From Bifidobacterium stellenboschense (lineage in GTDB: Bacteria > Actinomycetota > Actinomycetes > Actinomycetales > Bifidobacteriaceae): a stretch of 64,000 nucleotides of DNA. Positions 56,755-64,000 of this stretch are shown one piece after another. Made by a program: the position numbers and the translations under genes. The DNA lies in assembly GCF_000741785.1 (NCBI RefSeq), contig NZ_JGZP01000004.1, positions 62,001-126,000 on the forward strand, written 5' to 3'. How positions within the stretch are numbered: the first letter of the stretch is position 1; each line of letters starts with the position of its first letter. A model generated the notes under the pieces. It made no database searches. It had not been told where the DNA came from and was given only the letters and a program-made list of their open reading frames with translations.

Positions 56755-58245
56755 ATGGCAGATTTCTCCCAGATACTCGCAACGCGGCCGGACCTCGACG
56801 ACAGGGACAGGGAATGGCTGCACCAGCTCGTCGCCGACTGGCAGGTGATCGCCGACCTAAGCTTCGCCGACCTCCTGCTCATCATGCAGAACGGCGACGG
56901 CCGCTACGTCGTGGCCGAGCAATGCCGTCCCTCCACCGTGATGACCCTGCGCGCCGATGACGTCGTCGGCGACATCATGCCCGAGGCGATGACCGGCGAA
57001 CTCGACGCCGCCATGCAGTCGGCCGTCGTGTTCCGTTCCACCGTGCTTCGCACCGTCGGCAAAGCCACCATCTGCAACGTGTACGCGCCCGTGCGCCACA
57101 ACGGCAAGACGCTCGGCCTCGTCGTGCGCGAGACCAACATGGCCACGCGTGAATCCAACGGCCGCTACGAATCCGAAAGCATCAACGCCGGCAAGCAGCT
57201 GTACGAGATGATTCCGCGCGGCCAGTTCCCGTACTCCGATTCGGTGATGAGCCAGCGCCACATGGCCCGAGTCGCCGACGGCTTCATCGTGCTCACGATG
57301 GATGGCATCGTCCGCTACGCCTCGCCGAACGCGATCAGCTGCTTCCGCCGTCTCGGCCTGCTCACCACGATGCAGGGCCATTACCTGAGCGAACTCGGCG
57401 CCGACCTGCTGCGCGAGCAGAACGAGCAGGTCGACGAGCAGCTGCCGCTCGTGCTTAGTGGCAAGGCCGCCGTCGACTCCGAGATCACCACGGACCGTTC
57501 CGCCGTGTCGGTGCGCTCGCTGCCCCTGTACGACATGAACGGCCGCACCGGCGGCATCGTCCTGTGCCGCGACGTCACCGAGCTACGCCGACGCGAGCAG
57601 GAGCTGCAGACCAAGGACGCGGCGATCTCCGAGATCCACCACCGCGTGAAGAACAACCTGCAGGCCGTCTCCGCCCTGCTGCGCCTCCAGGCGCGCAAGA
57701 CCAAGTCGGAGGAGGTCAAGAAGGAGCTCAAGGAGGCGCAGCGCCGCGTGCAGACCATCGCCATGGTGCATGAGGGCCTGAGCCAGACCGTCGACGAGGT
57801 CGTCGACTTCGACAAGGTGATCGCCAGCCTGCTCAAGATGGCCGTCGACGTCGCCACGATGCGCGACCAGCACATCGACATCGACTTCGTCGGCAAGTTC
57901 GGCATGATGCCCGCCCAGGACGCGACCCCGCTGTCGCTCGTGCTCACCGAGCTCATCACCAACTCCGTCGAACATGGCTTCGAGGGCCGCAAGGAGGGTC
58001 ACATCACCATCTCGGTGGGGCGTTCCGGCTCGAACCTGAGCGTCATCGTCGAGGACGACGGCACCGGCATCGACACGGAGGCGCAGGGCGGCATGGCGCG
58101 ATCCTCCGGCTCCGGTCTCGGCACGCAGATCATCAACACGTTCGTCACGAACGATTTCGGCGGTACCGTGCGCTGGGAGCCGCGCCGCGACGGCGGCACC
58201 CGCGTCGTACTCGACATGAAGCTGCGCGCCGCACAGGCCGAGTAA
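56755..58245 (+). CDS. PdtaS-type sensor histidine kinase (HisKA_2)
   Basis: A 496-residue cytosolic kinase, similar in size and order to mycobacterial PdtaS. It has a GAF-like domain (about 10-150), a PAS domain (about 165-275), a HisKA_2 dimer domain with DAAISEIHHRVKNNLQAVSALLRLQ (phospho-His about 296), and a HATPase_c domain with LSLVLTELITNSVEHGFEG, VEDDGTGID and SGSGLGTQIINTFV. The partner regulator is not in the window. ATG 56755 lies 7 bases after TATGAT (56742-56747), suggesting a leaderless mRNA; ATG 56743 and 56746 are alternatives. Confidence 0.9.
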   Translation: MADFSQILATRPDLDDRDREWLHQLVADWQVIADLSFADLLLIMQNGDGRYVVAEQCRPSTVMTLRADDVVGDIMPEAMTGELDAAMQSAVVFRSTVLRTVGKATICNVYAPVRHNGKTLGLVVRETNMATRESNGRYESESINAGKQLYEMIPRGQFPYSDSVMSQRHMARVADGFIVLTMDGIVRYASPNAISCFRRLGLLTTMQGHYLSELGADLLREQNEQVDEQLPLVLSGKAAVDSEITTDRSAVSVRSLPLYDMNGRTGGIVLCRDVTELRRREQELQTKDAAISEIHHRVKNNLQAVSALLRLQARKTKSEEVKKELKEAQRRVQTIAMVHEGLSQTVDEVVDFDKVIASLLKMAVDVATMRDQHIDIDFVGKFGMMPAQDATPLSLVLTELITNSVEHGFEGRKEGHITISVGRSGSNLSVIVEDDGTGIDTEAQGGMARSSGSGLGTQIINTFVTNDFGGTVRWEPRRDGGTRVVLDMKLRAAQAE

Positions 58246-58281
58246 CGCGTCGCCGCCCGGCATCGGGAGATTCTTCCGAAC

Positions 58282-58327
58282 CATATGAGGATGCCCGGCC
58301 CCACAAGGGACCGGGCATCCTCATATG
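58282..58327. terminator. Perfect 17-base hairpin between PdtaS-like and whiB genes
   Basis: A 17-base perfect stem (58282-58298 with 58311-58327; ends CATATGAGG and CCTCATATG) around 12 bases. It lies between convergent genes and is a bidirectional terminator. Confidence 0.8.
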
Positions 58328-58391
58328 CGAATATGCAAGCGAAAAGTCGCGGTTCCACCATGACGTCCGGACCGCGGAGACGACGCGAATC

Positions 58392-58670
58392 TCAGATCTG
58401 CATCTGCATGGCCTGCGAGCGGCGCAGACGCATCGCCTTGCGCTTGAGCTGGCGGCGTTCGTCCTCGCTCAGGCCGCCCCACACGCCGTAATCCTGATTC
58501 GTGTCAAGCGCGCACTTGAGGCATGCGTCGATCACCTTGCAGGTGCGGCACACGGCCTTCGCCTCCTCGATCTGCTGGTAGGCTGCGCCGGTGTTACCCA
58601 CCGGGAAGAACAGCTCCGGATCCTTGTCGCGGCACGCGGCCTTGGCGCGCCAATCGTAAGCACTGCTCAT
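58392..58670 (-). CDS. WhiB-family iron-sulfur regulator
   Basis: A 92-residue actinobacterial WhiB protein. Cys13 and the cluster CRTCKVIDAC (Cys41, 44 and 50) ligate a 4Fe-4S cluster, and GVWGGLSEDERRQLKRKAMRLRR gives the turn and basic DNA-binding tail. Cys53 is an extra. ATG 58670 was chosen with AGGAGTG upstream; the open frame continues 53 codons further without homology. The WhiB1/WhiB2 group regulates development and division; the exact paralogue is not assignable. Confidence 0.94.
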   Translation of the reverse strand: MSSAYDWRAKAACRDKDPELFFPVGNTGAAYQQIEEAKAVCRTCKVIDACLKCALDTNQDYGVWGGLSEDERRQLKRKAMRLRRSQAMQMQI

Positions 58671-58807
58671 CGTCGTTACACTCCTGTCCGAGCCCTCTAC
58701 ATCCTGTCTCCATATACCTAAGCACGTTCGCACGTCATTTTCAAGACTTTTCGCCAAAGAGATGAAGGGACGCGCCGGCACGCCCGGCGCGTCGGCGCAC
58801 GGGTCCG

Positions 58808-60679
58808 TCACCCCGAGGCCGACACGCATTGCACCGCGGCGGCGCTGGCATGGTCGATGAGCACGGCGCGTCCGGGCAGCACCATGTCGTCATGATCGAA
58901 CGACGTCCACATCTCGCCTGGGATGCCGTTCATCTGATCGGTGGCCCGGTCGCCGGTGGGGAACACCACGCGGATCGCGCAATGCTCCGGTACGCGGACA
59001 TGCCTGCTGGTCTCCGTGGCGAACACCACGGTGACGCGATGATCCGCCAACGCCTCGCGCAGTTCGGTGCATAGCGGATCGTCGCCGAACGGGTCGAACA
59101 GGGGGTCGGCGTCGTCGACGAGCCAGACGAGACGCGGCGATCCGGGCGGCGGTGCGGGAGACATGCCGGTCGTCCGGAAGGCGTCGGCACCCGCAGGGGA
59201 GCCATCGTCGTATCCGTCGCCGTGCAGCGTCGTCGTCACGTACCCATCCCCCTCACGCGCGGTGAGACGCAGCGTGGGCGTGTCGTCGCCCGTCGCGCGC
59301 GCGACATGCCGTCGTATCACGTCGAGCAGGTTCGTCTTGCCCCGTCCATGCCGGCCGATGACGCCGATGTTGCCGCGGTCGAGTGGCAGGTGGGCGACGT
59401 GAAGCGTCACGCCGTCGTCGCGCAGTGCGAACGGCACGCCGCCGGAGACGGGCGTGGCGGGGAGCGCCGCCATACGGCGGGGCAGGGGAGCCGTGAACAG
59501 CGCGGGCGGCGGGATGCAGCCATGGAACCGTGCCGCGGCGGCGATGGCGTCGACGAGTCGGGGGATGTCCCGGGCGGCGGCGCAACGCCATGAGGTCACC
59601 GTCGCACCGTCGTTGCAGTAGGCGACGCCGGGCAGCGACGGTGGGATGTACGCCGCCTTCGTCGAACCGAGCAGCTCCGACGATTGCACGCCGTCGCGTA
59701 CGCGCAGGCATATGCCGAGCGACATGTTCGCTTTCATGTCGGACGACACCTGACCCGCCGGATGCTGCGTGCAGGCGATCACATGCATGCCGAGCGCACG
59801 TCCGAGCGAGGCAATGCGCACCAGTCGGTCCACCATGTCCGGCAGTTGGTCCTTCAACGCGTGGAATTCGTCGGCCACGATGACGAGGCGTGGAGGCGCC
59901 ATGGCTCCCAGATCGGTCACGTCCTGCGCATGGGCGTCGGCCATGAGCCGTTCGCGTCGTCTCAGCTCGGCCTCGATGGCGTTGAGGGCGCGCGTGGCGT
60001 GCCGCAGATCGAGATCGCAGACGTTGCCGACGCAGTGGGGGAGCCGTTCCAACGCACGGAATGCGGTGCCGCCTTTGAAGTCGAGGAACACGAACCGCAG
60101 AGCGTCCGGCGTGTTGCGGCAGGCCAATGCGAGACACCAGCTCTGCAACAGTACCGATTTCCCCGATCCCGTGGTGCCCGCGACCAGGGCGTGCGGCCCC
60201 TGTCGTCTCAGGTCGAGCCGGAACACGCCATCCGCATGCATGCCGACCGGTACATCCAGCGAGGCGGGTTCCAGCCACCGGCGTGCTATCGTGCGCCAAG
60301 GCAGGTCGTCGTCGACCGGTCGCAGCGACAGCAGTCCCTCCAACGGCATCGCATCGATCAGGTCGAGCCGTGTGCCGTCGTCGATGGCCTCGCGCCGCGC
60401 CGCCTCGTCGCGCGCGACATCGTCGTCCCCGGCGTGGCCGCCGCGTCGTCGCGCCGCGGAGGCGAGCATCATGGCGAGACAGCCGATGATCGAGGGGACG
60501 AGCATCATGGCGAACAGCCAGCGCCGCATCGTGAGCAGCACGGCGAGCATGATGGCCTGCGCGACGAGCGGCGCCGCCGTCGCCACCATGGTGAGCCGTT
60601 CCTCACGACGCGACGGATCGTCGCGGCGGCGATCGCCGTTTCCGCCTCGGCGTGCTGATGATCGTGATCTGCCTGTCAT
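58808..60679 (-). CDS. FtsK/SpoIIIE-type ATPase, EccC-like
   Basis: A 623-residue membrane ATPase with two N-terminal membrane segments (about 35-55 and 58-78) and two P-loop domains. The first has Walker A GTTGSGKS (about 166-173) and Walker B RLVIVADEFHAL, with HVIACTQHPAG; the second has GRHGRGKTN (about 440) and LVWLVDDAD. Two tandem domains after a double membrane anchor recall EccC, the motor of type VII secretion, but shorter. No WXG100 substrate or other ESX gene is nearby. The open frame starts 12 codons earlier; ATG 60679 was chosen. Confidence 0.8.
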   Translation of the reverse strand: MTGRSRSSARRGGNGDRRRDDPSRREERLTMVATAAPLVAQAIMLAVLLTMRRWLFAMMLVPSIIGCLAMMLASAARRRGGHAGDDDVARDEAARREAIDDGTRLDLIDAMPLEGLLSLRPVDDDLPWRTIARRWLEPASLDVPVGMHADGVFRLDLRRQGPHALVAGTTGSGKSVLLQSWCLALACRNTPDALRFVFLDFKGGTAFRALERLPHCVGNVCDLDLRHATRALNAIEAELRRRERLMADAHAQDVTDLGAMAPPRLVIVADEFHALKDQLPDMVDRLVRIASLGRALGMHVIACTQHPAGQVSSDMKANMSLGICLRVRDGVQSSELLGSTKAAYIPPSLPGVAYCNDGATVTSWRCAAARDIPRLVDAIAAAARFHGCIPPPALFTAPLPRRMAALPATPVSGGVPFALRDDGVTLHVAHLPLDRGNIGVIGRHGRGKTNLLDVIRRHVARATGDDTPTLRLTAREGDGYVTTTLHGDGYDDGSPAGADAFRTTGMSPAPPPGSPRLVWLVDDADPLFDPFGDDPLCTELREALADHRVTVVFATETSRHVRVPEHCAIRVVFPTGDRATDQMNGIPGEMWTSFDHDDMVLPGRAVLIDHASAAAVQCVSASG

Positions 60680-60819
60680 GCGACCAGTGTGGACGGACGG
60701 CGCACGTGGACGCAAACGGTGCGGGGAATGTGGTCGGAGCCCTCACGAATCTTCACAATTCAGGAGGGCTCCGATGAATCGGTCGTGTGGGCGGTCGGTC
60801 GAAGGCGTGCCGCCGGTCC

Positions 60820-62337
60820 TCAGCTGTTCTCGGCGAGTGTGCCGACGGTGCCCGCCTTGTGCGTGCCCGCCGCGAGTTCGGAGAACAGCTCCGTGTTCTT
60901 CGTGTCGTCGAGCAGCACCGAGGAACCGACGCCGTCGACCTGATAGTCGGGGTCGGACCAGTAGACGCTGCCGGTGACGCCCTTGGAACCGGTGGCGTCC
61001 TTGAACGCCAGCGCCATGTCGATCAGGGTGCTGGTGGAGGTCTTGGAGTCGAAGGTCACCGCAGCGAGCCCGGCGTCCGCGACCTTCATCGCCTTCGCCG
61101 GATTGCCGAGCACCTCCTTGGAGGAGACCTTCGAGACGATCGCCGAAATCACCTGGCGTTGGCGTTGGGCGCGGCCGAAGTCGCCGTTCGCGTCCGCATA
61201 GCGCATGCGGGAGAACGCGAGCGCCGTCGTGCCGTCCGCCACATGGCATCCGGCCTGCCAGTTCAACCCGGAGTATGGATCCTGCACCGTCTCGTCGTAG
61301 CACAGCTTCACGCCGCCGACCGCGTCGACCACGGTCGTGAGACCTCCGAACTTGATTTTGGCGATGTGATCGATCTTCTGTCCGGTGATCTGCTCGACCG
61401 TGCTCACGAGCGCCCGATTGCCGTTGAGCTGCGCGACGGCGTTGATTTTCATGTAGGTGCCGTCCACCTGGGTGAGCGAGTCGCGGGGGATGGAGATGAG
61501 CGAGTTGGGACCGTTCTTCGGTTTGGTGAGCACGAGGATCGTGTCCGTGCGGAATCCCGGCGTGTCGTCGGCGCTGCCGCCGGCCGTGCCGTCGCGTTCG
61601 TCGGAGCCGAGGATCAGCCAGGTCTCCGCCGACGTGTCCGCCATGGATGTGAGCCAGCCGTCCTCCTTGTTGAGACGGGAGCCTACCCAATGCCATGCGC
61701 CGAATACGGCGAGCACGAGCGCGACGAGCAGCACGGCGATCGTGCCGAGGATGATATGCGGGGCGCGATGGCGCAGGGTGCGCAGTGCATGCCCTTGTCC
61801 CGCATGTTGCAGTCCGTCACGGACGGCGGTATCGCGACGCGGACGATCCGGCCTCGCCGCGCGAGCCATGCGGTCGTCGGGACGATGCGGGCCGGCGACG
61901 TTGCTGGAACCCGTCGACCGCCGGGCGGCGCGCACCGGTGCGGGGGAGAAGCTGCGTGGCGCTTCATTCCGGACGTGCGGAGCGGCCGAAGCCGATGACG
62001 CCGATCGCGGCACGGATGAGGAACGGGGCGACTGTGATGACGCTGCCGTTGATTTCGAGATGTGCGGAGCCGCGGACGATGCACCGGAACGGGGAGCGAA
62101 CGAGGCGGGGGCCGGCTGCGCCGACTGCCTCGTACGGGCGTGACGTGCCTCGGCGCGCGACGGGGTCGGAGTGAAGCTCGGCGGGACGGCCGAGGACGCG
62201 GATGCGGGCGATGCGGCCGGCGTGGGCTGCACGGTGCGCGCCGGCATGGCTTCCGCCGCGGGACGACGTCGGGATCCGGCGGGGATGAAGCTCGGAGGAA
62301 TCCCCTGAGAGCGTGATTCCTCGTCTTCCTGCGTCAT
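60820..62337 (-). CDS. LytR-CpsA-Psr (LCP) family wall-polymer transferase
   Basis: A 505-residue LCP protein that attaches phosphate-linked glycopolymers to peptidoglycan. A long Ala/Pro/Ser-rich cytoplasmic region (1-185) precedes a membrane segment (about 190-215). The LCP domain has TWLILGSDERDG, FRTDTILVLTKPKNGPNSLISIPRDSLTQV with the conserved Asp and Arg residues, and GTTALAFSRMRYADANGDFGRAQRQRQVI. ATG 62337 follows GGGGAGG. Adjacent to a second LCP gene in the same direction. Confidence 0.92.
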   Translation of the reverse strand: MTQEDEESRSQGIPPSFIPAGSRRRPAAEAMPARTVQPTPAASPASASSAVPPSFTPTPSRAEARHARTRQSAQPAPASFAPRSGASSAAPHISKSTAASSQSPRSSSVPRSASSASAAPHVRNEAPRSFSPAPVRAARRSTGSSNVAGPHRPDDRMARAARPDRPRRDTAVRDGLQHAGQGHALRTLRHRAPHIILGTIAVLLVALVLAVFGAWHWVGSRLNKEDGWLTSMADTSAETWLILGSDERDGTAGGSADDTPGFRTDTILVLTKPKNGPNSLISIPRDSLTQVDGTYMKINAVAQLNGNRALVSTVEQITGQKIDHIAKIKFGGLTTVVDAVGGVKLCYDETVQDPYSGLNWQAGCHVADGTTALAFSRMRYADANGDFGRAQRQRQVISAIVSKVSSKEVLGNPAKAMKVADAGLAAVTFDSKTSTSTLIDMALAFKDATGSKGVTGSVYWSDPDYQVDGVGSSVLLDDTKNTELFSELAAGTHKAGTVGTLAENS

Positions 62338-62515
62338 GCCGCCTCCCCATGCCTGTCGATCGGATACGTTGTCTGAACCTATGTCACTGTTGCACATCGT
62401 GGTGCCGGGGCGGGACGGGTGCCCGTTATTTTCTCATTTCCGGCACATGCGGAGGGCCCGCGACGCAGATGCGCGTCGCGGGCCCTCCATTGGAACCCGT
62501 CCCGTCCGTCACGGA

Positions 62516-63949
62516 CTACTGCTTGGTGGGGCAGGCCACGTTGTTGAGGTAGGCCTCGGAGATGCCGATCACCTGACCGCTGGCCGCGTCCTTGATGATG
62601 CCGGTCTCCGTGTCGATGACGCCGCCGGTGGCGGTGTCGATGTACTGGCCGGAGGCATCCTGCTCGATGCCGTCGGCGACCTTCGTGTTGCCGGTTTGGG
62701 AAGACTGGTCGGAGCCCTGCTGGTCGGTCGTGGACTGGTCCGTGGAGTTCTGGTCGGTCGTGGACTGGTCGGAGCCGCCGTTCTGATCGGACTGTCCGGA
62801 TTGGTCGGAGCCCGTGGAGCCGGAATCCGTGGACTGCTCCACGAACGGTTCGCCGTTGCGCATCTTCGCCCACAGGGTGTCGGCGTCGTCGCCCCACACC
62901 ACGCGGTTCGGGTCGCTCGGCGCGGCGACCACCGGCACGGTGCGCGTGTAGAAGTTCGAGACGTTGAGATCCTTGAGGCTCATGGCAAGACCGGCGAGCG
63001 TGGTCGTGTTCGCCAGTCCCTTGGAGATGTTGAGCGACTTGAGCGCCGCCTTGGCGAGCTGGTACAACTGGCCGGACTGGGTGAGCATGTTCTTCTGGAG
63101 CGCCTCGTTGAGCAGCTGCTTGACGAGATACTGCTGTCGGGTGGTGCGCTGCACGTCGGAGCCGTCTCCGGCGCCGTGGCGCAGACGGGCGTACTGGGTG
63201 GCGGCGGTGCCGTCGAGATGCTGCCAGCCCTTGCTGAGGTTCATACCGGTGTAGCCGTCGGAGATGTCCGCGGGGATGCACAGATCCACGCCGTTGATAG
63301 CGTCAATCATGTTTTTGAGACCGTTGAAGTCGACGACGATGAAGTTCTGGATGTTCAGGCCGGTCAGCGAGTTCACCGCGTTCATCGTGCAGCTGGCCGC
63401 CGAGGCGAGATCGCCGCCCTGGCTGTAGCCGGAGGCGAAGATCGAGTTGAACATCACGTTGTACTGGGCTTCGAGCGTGCCGTTCGAGGTCTCGCAGCTC
63501 GGCGCGTCGATGAGGGAGTCACGGGGGATGGACACGAGGTTGATGTACTTGCGGTCCGCGGAGATCTGCATGACCATCGTCGTATCCGCGTTGTGCGTGC
63601 CCTGGACATCCGCTTCGGAACCGCCGATGGCGCTGTTGTCGCCGTCGCGGGTGTCCTGCCCGAGGATGAGGATTTCCAGCGACTTGCCGGCGTTCGGGTC
63701 GACGACCTGCGTGGAGGCGGACTTGCCGTTCTGCTGGATGACGTCGACGGCCTGATCGGTGATCGTGCCGTTGATGTCAAGCAGCGTCGCGCCCGCCGCG
63801 GTGCCGGCGAACACGAGTACGGCCGCCACCGCGCAGATCACGGTGTTGCGCAGTCTGTGTTGTACGCGGAACGCGACGCTATGGCGCGGAGGACAATCCC
63901 CCCAGCCGTTGACGTTGGGGATATCGGCACCGGATCTCTTCGAGCTCAC
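62516..63949 (-). CDS. LytR-CpsA-Psr (LCP) family wall-polymer transferase
   Basis: A 477-residue LCP protein with a short N-terminus and a membrane segment (about 25-48). EILILGQDTRDGD, NADTTMVMQISADRKYINLVSIPRDSLID and GTAATQYARLRHGAGDGSDVQRTTRQQYLV are LCP motifs. The C-terminus has a Ser/Asp/Gln/Thr-rich linker (about 370-425) then a tail with TGGVIDTETGIIKDAASGQV. GTG 63949 was chosen because AGGAAGG lies 9 bases upstream; a TTG 9 codons earlier is in frame. Transcription enters from the right edge; no promoter is clear there. Confidence 0.9.
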   Translation of the reverse strand: MSSKRSGADIPNVNGWGDCPPRHSVAFRVQHRLRNTVICAVAAVLVFAGTAAGATLLDINGTITDQAVDVIQQNGKSASTQVVDPNAGKSLEILILGQDTRDGDNSAIGGSEADVQGTHNADTTMVMQISADRKYINLVSIPRDSLIDAPSCETSNGTLEAQYNVMFNSIFASGYSQGGDLASAASCTMNAVNSLTGLNIQNFIVVDFNGLKNMIDAINGVDLCIPADISDGYTGMNLSKGWQHLDGTAATQYARLRHGAGDGSDVQRTTRQQYLVKQLLNEALQKNMLTQSGQLYQLAKAALKSLNISKGLANTTTLAGLAMSLKDLNVSNFYTRTVPVVAAPSDPNRVVWGDDADTLWAKMRNGEPFVEQSTDSGSTGSDQSGQSDQNGGSDQSTTDQNSTDQSTTDQQGSDQSSQTGNTKVADGIEQDASGQYIDTATGGVIDTETGIIKDAASGQVIGISEAYLNNVACPTKQ

Positions 63950-64000
63950 GGACGCAAACCTTCCTGTCGGAGACAAAAATCCTTTTGATTGTACGGCAGG

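Overview
The window is a stretch of a high-GC Gram-positive chromosome, almost certainly Bifidobacterium. The enolase starts with GTG and reads [11 protein letters not shown] as in bifidobacteria. A WhiB regulator, a PdtaS-type kinase, a UPF0182 protein and two LCP proteins mark an actinobacterium. A bifidobacterial LacI-type (AraQ-like) operator lies upstream of eno. No species is claimed.

Layout. 0-20 kb is housekeeping: partial nadK, recN, a HAD phosphatase, a small membrane protein followed by a YidC-family insertase with a structured leader, a GNAT enzyme, an AlbA_2 ATPase-like regulator, a GntR/DUF1648 pair, thrC and glyA separated by a nested palindrome, proA, a small unknown, nadD, a membrane-anchored GH3 enzyme and a giant UPF0182 protein. 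20.3-20.6 kb is a tandem array of five hairpins. 20.6-30.7 kb holds GNAT, an antitoxin/PIN pair, pth-mfd, GNAT, eno, ftsB-like, DUF501, ppx and tRNA-Leu(UAA).

30.8-50.7 kb looks like a genomic island. It begins at the tRNA-Leu 3' end and closes with a decayed tyrosine integrase and a 23-base degenerate copy of a tRNA-Leu 3' end. Inside is a near self-sufficient beta-glucoside system: a HAD hydrolase, a GntR/UTRA regulator, PTS IIC, IIB and IIA, a GH1 6-phospho-beta-glucosidase (broken by one extra base), its own HPr and Enzyme I, an LPXTG surface protein, a ROK glucokinase, a very large secreted GH30 glycosidase with duplicated binding modules, and a secreted GH3 beta-glucosidase. Copies of the operator TCATTCGAATGA surround the regulator, the PTS promoter and the GH30 promoter in the same architecture, which defines a local regulon. 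The likely scheme is extracellular trimming of a beta-glucan or beta-glucoside polymer, PTS import of the disaccharide, internal cleavage to glucose-6-phosphate plus glucose, and phosphorylation of the glucose by the ROK kinase.

50.8-64 kb returns to core genes: a membrane protein, sdaA, an FKBP isomerase, greA, a TrhA/hemolysin III protein with a large operator, a zinc-ribbon/PASTA-like protein carrying an apparently dead beta-lactamase-like domain, a PdtaS-type kinase, a WhiB protein, an orphan EccC/FtsK-like ATPase and two LCP proteins. Several genes have a -10 element placed so that transcription would start at or next to the start codon, suggesting leaderless mRNAs.
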